From Alphaproteobacteria bacterium (GTDB lineage Bacteria > Pseudomonadota > Alphaproteobacteria > Rhizobiales > Xanthobacteraceae), in assembly GCA_005883115.1 (NCBI GenBank), contig VAZQ01000004.1, positions 1 through 22,297 of the forward strand: a DNA stretch of 22,297 nucleotides. The letters run 5' to 3'. The translations under genes and the position numbers were made by a program. Positions 16,128 through 22,297 of the stretch are shown in pieces. How positions within the stretch are numbered: the first letter of the stretch is position 1; each line of letters opens with the position of its first letter. The notes beneath the pieces are model-generated. The model ran no database searches, was not told where the DNA came from, and saw nothing but the letters and a program-made list of their open reading frames with translations.

Positions 16128-17273
16128 ATGCCGCACCCCGCCCCAACTCGGGTCGTCCGCCGCCGCCGGCTCTTCGTTCCGGTCGCGGTCGTGGTGGTGC
16201 TCGCAGCGGGATGGACCGGCTTTTGGTTCTATGCTGCCGCACGCGCAGAGGCGGATTTGGCCGCATGGCGCGAAAGCGCACGGCAGGCCGGCCGCGCGCA
16301 GGATTGCGCATCACAATCGATCGGGGGCTATCCCTTTCGCATCGAGGTGCACTGCGACGGTGCCAGCTTGCAGCTCAAGGGCGCGCCCACGCTCCAGCTT
16401 AAGCTTCCCCTCGCCGAGGTCGCAGTCCAGGTGTATGACCCAAAACTCGTCATCGGCGCGTTCACAGCTCCGCTGCAAATCTCAGAGCCTGGCCGGCCGC
16501 CCTCCGTCGTCGTGCAATGGAATGTCGCTCAGGGCAGCGTACGGGGTCTGCCGTCCGGCGTGGAGCGCGCCTCTTTCGCCCTTGTCGGCGCCAGCGTGCG
16601 TGCCCCGGGCCTTGCCGGCGATCCCCTGCTTGGCGCGGCACGGGTGGAATTGCATGGCCGGCAAGCTCCCGGGTCGAGTGCCGATAATCCCAGTATTCAA
16701 GCCGTGTTGCGGCTCGATGCCGCCGTCGCCGACAAACTCGAAACCGTGTTCGACGCGGCGGTGGCGGACAAGCTGCGCGCGCTGGCCGCCACGCCAATCG
16801 ATACGGAGATTACGGCAACGCTGCGTGGGGTCGATGACATCTCTCCCAAGCCTTGGCCATTGTGGTTCAAGCAATGGCAGGCGCGCGATGGGACACTCGC
16901 CATCGAGAACGCGCGGTTGGCGCAGCAGGACGTGATCGTGAGGGGCGCCGGCGCCCTCAAGCTCAGTCCAGGTGGCGGTTTGAACGGCGAGCTCCAGGTG
17001 ACCGTCGTCGGTATCGAAAAGATCCTGAAGATGTTCGATATCGATCGGATCCTAAGCGAGGGTCAGATCGGAGCAACGTTCAATGCGCTCGATCGCTTGA
17101 TTCCCGGCCTCGGAGGTGTCGCGCGCCAGAGCGCCGGGCCCGGTCTAATCGCCGCGCTGGGGGAGCGCACAACGCTCGAAGGCAAGCCGGCCGTAGCCTT
17201 TCCGGTTCGGTTCGTCGACGGCGCTGTTTTCCTGGGGCCGTTCCAGGTGGGCGTGCTGCCGCCGCTATTCTAA
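16128..17273 (+). CDS. DUF2125 domain-containing membrane-anchored protein
   Basis: A 381-residue protein with a basic N-terminus (VVRRRRL) and one signal-anchor helix (about 15-36); the rest is predicted to be extracytoplasmic. The early segment CASQSIGGYPFRIEVHCD and the alternating beta-strand pattern match the alphaproteobacterial DUF2125 family, whose function is not known. A short internal duplication, AAVADKL, occurs twice within about 15 residues in the middle. The ATG at 16128 is preceded by GAGAGGAG (16111-16118), a strong ribosome-binding site, so the longer frame from 16077 is rejected. Confidence 0.82.
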   Translation: MPHPAPTRVVRRRRLFVPVAVVVVLAAGWTGFWFYAAARAEADLAAWRESARQAGRAQDCASQSIGGYPFRIEVHCDGASLQLKGAPTLQLKLPLAEVAVQVYDPKLVIGAFTAPLQISEPGRPPSVVVQWNVAQGSVRGLPSGVERASFALVGASVRAPGLAGDPLLGAARVELHGRQAPGSSADNPSIQAVLRLDAAVADKLETVFDAAVADKLRALAATPIDTEITATLRGVDDISPKPWPLWFKQWQARDGTLAIENARLAQQDVIVRGAGALKLSPGGGLNGELQVTVVGIEKILKMFDIDRILSEGQIGATFNALDRLIPGLGGVARQSAGPGLIAALGERTTLEGKPAVAFPVRFVDGAVFLGPFQVGVLPPLF

Positions 17274-17361
17274 TGGCCGGAACGGCGCAGGCCTGTAAGG
17301 CGTTTCTCGGCTGAGCAATTCGAAATCGCTAGTGGAGGCGGAATGAGTGATGGAGGCAACC

Positions 17362-17742
17362 ATGCAGACCGATACGTCGAGTCCCCAATCTCACAGTCTA
17401 ATTGCCAGTGATCGCGTCGAAGGCACTCCGGTGCGTCGTTCCAGTGGCGAGAAGATTGGCACCATCGAGCGCCTGATGATCGACAAGATCAGCGGCAACG
17501 TTGCTTACGCCGTGCTCAGTTTCGGCGGCTTTCTCGGTATGGGACAGAAACATCTTCCCATCCCGTGGGTCCGGCTGACTTACGACCGTAACCTCGGCGC
17601 GTATCATCTCGATCTCACCGCGGATGAGTTGAAGGGCGCACCCTCGTTCGCCGCCGGCCAGGAGTTCGATTGGGGGGATCGCAGCCGCGAGATCGAGATT
17701 CACAATTATTATCGCGTGCCGCCGTATTGGGGCGCGTATTAG
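17362..17742 (+). CDS. PRC-barrel domain protein
   Basis: A 126-residue soluble protein. A single PRC-barrel domain runs from about residue 12 to 85: SDRVEGTPVRRSSGEKIG, then IERLMIDKISGNVAYAVLSFGG and the conserved HLPIPWVRL. PRC-barrels occur in photosynthetic reaction centre H subunits and in the RNA-processing protein RimM, but many alphaproteobacterial stand-alone copies are stress-related proteins of unknown role. The tail is Tyr/Trp-rich (NYYRVPPYWGAY). The ATG at 17362 has GGAGG at 17352-17356; upstream GTG and ATG codons at 17347 and 17350 are in frame but overlap that site. It is convergent with the tyrosine-pathway dehydrogenase. Confidence 0.85.
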   Translation: MQTDTSSPQSHSLIASDRVEGTPVRRSSGEKIGTIERLMIDKISGNVAYAVLSFGGFLGMGQKHLPIPWVRLTYDRNLGAYHLDLTADELKGAPSFAAGQEFDWGDRSREIEIHNYYRVPPYWGAY

Positions 17743-17807
17743 GCGGGTTTGGCTGTATGCCTCAGCGCTGGGGCGTGGGAGCCGCGCTCACAGCCGGGCG
17801 GACGTAA

Positions 17808-18770
17808 TCATTCTTCGGCCGCGTAAGGGCGCGGCAAGGGCAGGTGCGGAAGCTCGGGATGAGACCTGCCAAAATCCGGTGCGGCCGAATCCTGCCCAAT
17901 CTCGACAATGGCCCGGCGGATCGCCCGTGTGCGGCTGAACTGTTTGAACAAGGTTTCACCGTCGCCGCGGCGAATGGCCCGCGTCAGCGTAGCCAGATCT
18001 TCGTTGAAGCGGCCGAGCATTTCCAGCACTGCCTGCTTGTTGGCAAGAAAAACATCGCGCCACATCGTCGGATCGGAAGCCGCGATGCGAGTGAAGTCGC
18101 GGAAGCCGCCCGCCGAGAATTGCAGCACCTCTGAGCGCGTCACCTGGCTCAATTCATCGGCCGTGCCCACGATGGTGTAGGCGATGAGGTGCGGCAGGTG
18201 GCTCGTGATCCCGAGCACGAGATCATGGTGCTCGGCGGACATCGTTTCCACGTTCGCGCCAAGCAGATGCCAGAACGCGGCGAGCCGTTCGACCGCGGCC
18301 GCTTCGGTGCCCGCCGGAGGCGTAAGAATGCACCAGCGCTCGACGAACAGCTCGGCGAATCCGGCGTCGGGACCTGACTTTTCCGTGCCGGCAACGGGAT
18401 GGGCGGGCACGAAATGCACGCCGGCGGGAATGTGGGGCGACATGTCGCGCAGGATCGCGCCTTTGACAGAGCCGACGTCGGACACAATCGTGCCCCGCGT
18501 AAGATGCGGGGCGATTTCCGCAGCCACCGCGCCACAAGCGCCGACCGGAATTGCGACAATGACGAGGTCTGCGCCTTCCGCCGCCGCCGCGTTGGTTTCG
18601 ACCACTTGATCGGCAAGGCCGAGCTCGGCGACGCGCCGGCGGGTCGCGGCTGAACGGGCAGTGGCGATGATCGAGCGCGCCGCGCCTTGCGCGCGTGCGG
18701 CACGCGCGATCGAGGAGCCGATCAGACCCATGCCGATCAGCGCGAGGCGATGGAACAGCGGCGCCTTCAT
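17808..18770 (-). CDS. Prephenate/arogenate dehydrogenase (TyrC-type)
   Basis: A 320-residue NAD(P)-dependent dehydrogenase of the TyrA family without a fused chorismate mutase. It makes 4-hydroxyphenylpyruvate from prephenate and/or tyrosine from arogenate. The Rossmann motif is GMGLIGSS (13-20). The active-site region includes DVGSVK (98-103) and PAHPVAGTEKSGPDAGF (122-138), with the catalytic His at 124. GITSHLPHLIAYTIVGTADEL and GFRDFTRIAASDPTMWRDVF complete the helical dimerisation domain. The sequence type resembles cyclohexadienyl dehydrogenases of alphaproteobacteria, so dual substrate use is plausible but not shown. It lies 88 bp after the aminotransferase gene on the same strand. 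Confidence 0.93.
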   Translation of the reverse strand: MKAPLFHRLALIGMGLIGSSIARAARAQGAARSIIATARSAATRRRVAELGLADQVVETNAAAAEGADLVIVAIPVGACGAVAAEIAPHLTRGTIVSDVGSVKGAILRDMSPHIPAGVHFVPAHPVAGTEKSGPDAGFAELFVERWCILTPPAGTEAAAVERLAAFWHLLGANVETMSAEHHDLVLGITSHLPHLIAYTIVGTADELSQVTRSEVLQFSAGGFRDFTRIAASDPTMWRDVFLANKQAVLEMLGRFNEDLATLTRAIRRGDGETLFKQFSRTRAIRRAIVEIGQDSAAPDFGRSHPELPHLPLPRPYAAEE

Positions 18771-18858
18771 GAGCCGTGATCCAGCCGGGCGACACGAGCG
18801 CTCGCATCGAGCGAGAAGGCAGGCAGATGCGGCGAGACCGACAGGTTGGGACAGCCCA

Positions 18859-19965
18859 TCACGCCTTTTTCCCCACGAACTCCGCGAGCGCGGCGACCGC
18901 GAGCCGGTTCGCCTCCTCCGTGCCGACGCTCATGCGCAAGGCATTCGGCAATTTGTAGGCTTTGACGCGACGCAAAATCAGGCCGCGGCGCGTCAGGAAA
19001 CCGTCGGCGTCCTCCGCGGTACGACCGCGAGTTTCCGGGAAGTGGATCAACACGAAGTTGGCGATGCTCGGCGTCACTTCTAGGCCGAGCCTGCGGATTT
19101 CGGCCGTGAGCCAAGCTAGCCATTTTTCATTGTGTGCGCGAGACGCCTCCAGATGCGCGCCGTCCTCCAGCGCGGCAATCCCCGCTGCCATTGCCGGTGC
19201 ATTGACATTGAACGGCCCGCGGATGCGGTTGATGGCATCGACCACGTGCGCCGGTCCGTACAGCCAGCCCAGGCGGAGCGCCGCAAGCCCATGAATTTTC
19301 GAAAACGTGCGGCACGTGACGACGTTTTCGCAGGTGGCGACGAGCTCGATGCCGGCCTCGTAGTCGTTGCGGCGCACGTATTCGGCATAAGCAGCGTCGA
19401 GCACGAGCAGCACATGCGGGGGAAGACCCCGATGCAGCCGCTTGACTTCGTCAAACGGCACGTACGTGCCAGTGGGATTGTTCGGATTGGCGAGAAAAAC
19501 AACCTTGGTGCGCCCGCTCACGGCAGCGAGCATGGCATCGACATCGGCCGTGTAGTTCTTTTCCGCCGCCACGATCGGCGTCGCGCCCGAACCGCGCGTG
19601 GCGATCGGATAAACAAGGAAAGCATGGGTGGTGTGGATGGCCTCGTCGCCATCGTGCAGATAGGCGTCAGCAATGAGGTTCAAGAGCTCATCGGAGCCGG
19701 CGCCGCAGACAATGCGATTCGGATCGAGCCCAAAGGCACGGCCGATCGCTTCACGCAACGCGGTGGAATCGCCATCGGGGTAGTCCTCCAGGTGCTCGCC
19801 GATGGCGTGATAGGCGGCGACCGCCTTGGGGCTAGGCCCGAGCGGCGTTTCATTGGACGACAGCTTGAATACGCGGCCGACGCCCGGTGCCGTGCTCCTC
19901 CCAGGTATATAGGGATCGATTGCGAGCACGCCGGGACGCGGTTGCGGACGCTGCAGGACGGACAT
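18859..19965 (-). CDS. hisC: HisC-type histidinol-phosphate / aromatic aminotransferase
   Basis: A 368-residue fold type I PLP aminotransferase of the HisC family, normal length. The N-terminus includes FKLSSNETPLGPSPKA (33-48). PLP contacts are seen at CGAGSDELL (87-95), the NPNNPTG loop (160-166), DAAYAEY (190-196) and the Schiff-base Lys223 in TFSKIHGLAALRLGW. HisC enzymes act on histidinol phosphate and often on aromatic amino acids. Its place between a chorismate mutase and a prephenate/arogenate dehydrogenase argues that it also, or mainly, transaminates prephenate or hydroxyphenylpyruvate. The ATG at 19965 lies 15 bases after the chorismate mutase stop and has a GGGG ahead of it. Confidence 0.9.
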   Translation of the reverse strand: MSVLQRPQPRPGVLAIDPYIPGRSTAPGVGRVFKLSSNETPLGPSPKAVAAYHAIGEHLEDYPDGDSTALREAIGRAFGLDPNRIVCGAGSDELLNLIADAYLHDGDEAIHTTHAFLVYPIATRGSGATPIVAAEKNYTADVDAMLAAVSGRTKVVFLANPNNPTGTYVPFDEVKRLHRGLPPHVLLVLDAAYAEYVRRNDYEAGIELVATCENVVTCRTFSKIHGLAALRLGWLYGPAHVVDAINRIRGPFNVNAPAMAAGIAALEDGAHLEASRAHNEKWLAWLTAEIRRLGLEVTPSIANFVLIHFPETRGRTAEDADGFLTRRGLILRRVKAYKLPNALRMSVGTEEANRLAVAALAEFVGKKA

Positions 19966-19980
19966 GTCACACCCCGGAAA

Positions 19981-20877
19981 TCACCGGCCGGTTGGGACGG
20001 CGTCTTCGGCGGAGACCCTATAGCGGGTTGCGTGGCTTCCGACGAGGGCCGTAGCGCGCACCGAAGTGCCCGCCTTCACCAACGTGTCGGCCACCCGATC
20101 AATGCAGCCGCCTCGCGGCACGGAGATCAGAAGCGCTGCGCCATCGAAACCGCGGTCGGGCACGGCAAGCACTTCGGCGAGCGGCGCAAGAGCCTGCGCC
20201 ACCGACTTCGTCCAGCCGGCAACCCGCACGCTCCATACTTCCACCTCTTTGGCCATTGCTTCGGCCGCAGCACGCGAGACGACGAATACGGGCATCCCGG
20301 CCGGATGATCGGCACGATCGACGAACGGCAGGCGCGCGATGATCTTGGGCGCGGACGCGAATTCCAGGGCGCTCCACCAGGCGCCGACGCCAGCCATGAT
20401 CGAGGCGGGTACCAGACCGAGATCTCCCTTGGATTCGGACACTGCCGCCACCACGCTCGCGGCACCCATATGCGGAATGAAGGGCACCGTGAAGCCGAAA
20501 TGGAAACGGGCGGAATCGCGCATCGCCGCATCTCCTGCTGAAAGATCGGCGTGAATGGAGAACGGCGCTTGGACGTAGGTGAATGTCGAAATGATCACAC
20601 GCCAGATACTCTCGACGGTGTCGAGCGGCAGGATTCCTCTGTGGCGCTCGACCAGCCGCCGCATCATCTCCGCCTCCCGCGCCGGGCGGAACGCGGAGCC
20701 CGTTTCCTGCGTCTGCTTGGCAGCAATGAGACGATCGATGATCTCGCCGCGCTCCATGAGAAGGCCGTGCATCGCCTGGTCAATGCGGTCGATTTCTCGC
20801 CGCAGCTCGGGGAGCGAAGGCGTTTCGGACTGGGACGGTTTCACCATGGCGCTTTTTGCCGTTTCTTCGCCTGACAT
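19981..20877 (-). CDS. Chorismate mutase (AroQ type) with long C-terminal extension
   Basis: A 298-residue protein. Residues about 22-105 are an AroQ chorismate mutase: LRREIDRIDQAMHGLL, the ERGEIIDRLIAAKQ helix with its Arg and Lys, then FRPAREAEMMRRL. It converts chorismate to prephenate. Residues about 120-290 are a separate domain (GFTVPFIPHMG, GDLGLVPA, ARLPFVDRADHPAGMPVFVVSR, GAALLISVPRGG), which I read as resembling prephenate dehydratase plus ACT but without the TRF motif; this is inference. Start: the ATG at 20877 or the ATG at 20847 (MVKPSQSETPSLP), neither with a clear ribosome-binding site. It heads a minus-strand unit with hisC and the dehydrogenase, divergent from metX. Confidence 0.85.
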   Translation of the reverse strand: MSGEETAKSAMVKPSQSETPSLPELRREIDRIDQAMHGLLMERGEIIDRLIAAKQTQETGSAFRPAREAEMMRRLVERHRGILPLDTVESIWRVIISTFTYVQAPFSIHADLSAGDAAMRDSARFHFGFTVPFIPHMGAASVVAAVSESKGDLGLVPASIMAGVGAWWSALEFASAPKIIARLPFVDRADHPAGMPVFVVSRAAAEAMAKEVEVWSVRVAGWTKSVAQALAPLAEVLAVPDRGFDGAALLISVPRGGCIDRVADTLVKAGTSVRATALVGSHATRYRVSAEDAVPTGR

Positions 20878-20935
20878 CGGCGGCGGGCGGGCGCCGCATT
20901 GATATGTGGGGGACCAGCCCAAAGCAAAGAAAACA

Positions 20936-20963
20936 TTGACAGCGGCCCCGTGCGGCCTATCTA
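20936..20963 (+). promoter_or_regulatory. Candidate promoter for metX
   Basis: A perfect -35 TTGACA (20936-20941) and a -10-like TATCTA (20958-20963) are separated by 16 bases. They lie in the divergent gap and predict a transcript start near 20970 with a leader of roughly 60 bases. The leader contains GGCC/GGCC-type stems close to the start codon but no recognisable SAM riboswitch. Confidence 0.5.
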
Positions 20964-21031
20964 AGCGCGTCGCGGCCCAAGTTCAGGTGGTCGCATAGAT
21001 CGGCGGCCGTTTCGCCGGCCGGGTCGCAACG

Positions 21032-22228
21032 ATGGTCGAGGCCGAGTTCAGCGTCGCATTGGATCGCGCCGACCGCGCGCGCGAAGCCGACAGTCCGCAT
21101 TCGCTCGTCGTTCGTTTCGGCCCGGATAAGCCGCTTTCGCTCGATGCGGGCATCGAGCTCACTCCATTTCAGATCGGTTATCAGACCTACGGCACGCTCA
21201 ATGCCGAGCGCAGCAACGCGGTGCTGATTTGCCATGCGCTCACCGGCGACCAGCACGTCGCCAACTTGCATCCGGTGACGCAGAAGCCCGGCTGGTGGGA
21301 AACCATGGTCGGACCCGGCCGGCCGATCGATAGTGAGCGCTATTTCGTCATTTGCCCGAACGTGGTTGGCGGCTGCATGGGCACGACCGGCCCGGCTTCG
21401 ACCAATCCGAAGACTGGGATGCCATGGGGTCTCGATTTTCCTGTCATCACCATTCGCGACATGGTGCGCGCGCAGGCCATGCTGCTCGACCATCTCGGCA
21501 TCAGCTCCCTCTTCTCCATGGCGGGCGGCTCGATGGGCGGCATGCAGGTGCTGCAATGGTGCGCGAGCTACCCGCGACGGGTGTTCTCGGCATTGCCGAT
21601 CGCAACGTCGACGCGCCATTCGGCGCAGAATATCGCCTTTCACGAGGTTGGCAGGCAGGCGGTGATGGCGGACCCGGAATGGCGGCACGGTCGCTATTTC
21701 GCAGAGGGCACCAATCCGCGGCGCGGACTCGCGGTCGCGCGAATGGGCAACCACATCACATATCTCTCCGATGCGGCTTTGCACCGCAAGTTTGGCCGCC
21801 GATTTCAAGACCGGGATAATCCGACGTTTTCGTTTGACGCCGATTTTCAGGTGGAGAGCTATTTGCGTCACCAGGGCATCAGCTTCGTCGAAAGATTCGA
21901 TGCGAATTCCTACCTCTACCTGACCCGCGCAATGGACTATTTCGATCTCGCGGCGGATTGCGAAGGGGTGCTCGCCAACGCCTTCAAGCATACGCCGACG
22001 CGCTTCTGCGTGATTTCCTTTACGTCGGACTGGCTCTTTCCGACCTCGGATTCTCGCGCCATCGTACATGCGCTCAACGCCGGAGGCGCGCGTGTCTCGT
22101 TCGCCGAGATCGTGACGGACAAGGGCCACGACGCGTTCCTGCTCGAGGAGCCGGAGCTGTTCGCGATCGTGCGCGGGTTTCTGGAAGGCGCAGCCAAGGC
22201 GCGCGGCCTTCCAACTGCGCGGGAATGA
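21032..22228 (+). CDS. metX: Homoserine O-acyltransferase MetX
   Basis: A 398-residue alpha/beta-hydrolase-fold enzyme that activates homoserine by acylation in methionine synthesis. The nucleophile is Ser167 in AGGSMGGMQVLQW, the acid is Asp333 in TSDWLFP and the His is His366 in KGHDAFL, so the triad is complete. ALTGDQHVA (69-77), NVVGGCMGTTGP (110-121) and the SFDADFQVESYLRHQG segment are typical of MetX. Family members use acetyl-CoA or, in some lineages, succinyl-CoA; I cannot decide which from sequence alone. The ATG at 21032 has only a weak GGG upstream. The last bases overlap an ATG of the next frame. Confidence 0.95.
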   Translation: MVEAEFSVALDRADRAREADSPHSLVVRFGPDKPLSLDAGIELTPFQIGYQTYGTLNAERSNAVLICHALTGDQHVANLHPVTQKPGWWETMVGPGRPIDSERYFVICPNVVGGCMGTTGPASTNPKTGMPWGLDFPVITIRDMVRAQAMLLDHLGISSLFSMAGGSMGGMQVLQWCASYPRRVFSALPIATSTRHSAQNIAFHEVGRQAVMADPEWRHGRYFAEGTNPRRGLAVARMGNHITYLSDAALHRKFGRRFQDRDNPTFSFDADFQVESYLRHQGISFVERFDANSYLYLTRAMDYFDLAADCEGVLANAFKHTPTRFCVISFTSDWLFPTSDSRAIVHALNAGGARVSFAEIVTDKGHDAFLLEEPELFAIVRGFLEGAAKARGLPTARE

Positions 22229-22297
22229 CCATGCTGATGCGCGTGAAGCACGATTTGACGATGGCAGAGGCGGCGCGCACGCTCGGCGGTGCACGCG
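22225..22297 (+). CDS. N-terminal fragment of a following gene, possibly metW
   Basis: An ATG at 22225 overlaps the metX stop as ATGA and the frame stays open to the right edge (24 residues, including RVKHDLTMAEAARTLGGAR). MetW methyltransferase-like proteins commonly follow metX in proteobacteria, and a DL...A...GAR pattern near the N-terminus is compatible with the segment just before their SAM-binding loop. The fragment is too short to identify with confidence; ATGs at 22231 and 22237 are alternative starts. Confidence 0.35.
   Translation, partial: MTMLMRVKHDLTMAEAARTLGGAR

Noticed and set aside
17743..17807. Bidirectional terminator between the PRC-barrel gene and the convergent dehydrogenase gene
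   Set aside because: GGCTGT/ACAGCC arms and a GCCTCAGCGCTGGGGC palindrome are present, but the loop is large and no T-tracts flank them, so the evidence is too weak to annotate.
19132..20541. Long plus-strand open frame (469 codons) opposite hisC and the chorismate mutase gene
   Set aside because: It is a shadow frame spanning two real genes and their gap, with no family resemblance.
20960..21031. SAM-II or other SAM riboswitch in the metX leader
   Set aside because: Methionine genes in this class often have one, but the conserved core (a TTGCA...CCACGT-type segment followed by GCTAAA) is not found. Only generic GC-rich stems are present.
20957..22294. Long minus-strand open frame (445 codons) opposite metX
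   Set aside because: It covers metX, whose catalytic triad and family motifs are intact on the plus strand. The antisense protein has no recognisable motif.
1..22297. Mobile elements, CRISPR arrays, toxin-antitoxin pairs, tRNA genes or phage remnants
   Set aside because: No transposase, integrase, regular spaced repeats, cloverleaf or small toxin-like gene pair was seen on either strand. Composition is even and all genes are housekeeping or conserved families.

Overview
The window is high-GC bacterial chromosome, and the genes and their order point to an alphaproteobacterium of the Hyphomicrobiales (Rhizobiales), probably near the Bradyrhizobium/Xanthobacteraceae side. The taxon is inferred from recognisable families: a twin-helix HIG1-type small protein beside a PduO-type adenosyltransferase, etfBA-hbd, tlpA/argH/lptM/lysA followed by a TIGR02302 (DUF4175) protein, ftsEX-ydcF-plsC, DUF2125, and a chorismate mutase-hisC-tyrC set divergent from metX. 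It reads as core chromosome. I see no insertion sequence, phage gene, CRISPR array, tRNA or rRNA. Genes are packed tightly; the longest gaps are about 176 bp (932-1107) and 195 bp (11977-12171), so no stretch over 300 bases lacks a gene.

Layout. 1-931 (minus): 3'-truncated atypical SDR/NAD-epimerase. 1108-4513 (plus): HIG1-type membrane protein, a frameshifted cob(I)alamin adenosyltransferase, a rhomboid protease and both electron-transfer flavoprotein subunits. 4568-5491 (plus): 3-hydroxybutyryl-CoA dehydrogenase. 5602-6273 (minus): TlpA-type membrane-anchored thioredoxin, divergent from 6301-7689 (plus) argininosuccinate lyase. 7778-13789 (plus): LptM-like lipoprotein, diaminopimelate decarboxylase, the large TIGR02302 membrane protein, then FtsE and FtsX. 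13859-15394 (plus): YdcF-like protein and a PlsC-type acyltransferase. 15398-15991 (minus): ChaC-type gamma-glutamylcyclotransferase. 16128-17742 (plus): DUF2125 protein and a PRC-barrel protein. 17808-20877 (minus): prephenate/arogenate dehydrogenase, HisC-type aminotransferase and a chorismate mutase with a long C-terminal extension. 21032-22228 (plus): MetX, with the beginning of a further ORF at the right edge.

How the genes work together. EtfAB passes electrons from acyl-CoA and other dehydrogenases to the quinone pool, and the hydroxybutyryl-CoA dehydrogenase next to it fits beta-oxidation or C4/PHB metabolism. LptM, LysA (lysine, from the meso-DAP also used in peptidoglycan), TIGR02302, FtsEX, YdcF and PlsC form a run with an envelope and division flavour. 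The chorismate mutase, HisC-like aminotransferase and TyrC-like dehydrogenase together cover chorismate to tyrosine. MetX starts the methionine branch.

I found no clear new defence or mobile system. The points most worth a second look are the frameshift in the adenosyltransferase, the chorismate mutase whose extension resembles a degenerate prephenate dehydratase plus ACT module, the uncharacterised TIGR02302 protein between lysA and ftsEX, and a hairpin and a CtrA-like site in the ftsE leader.
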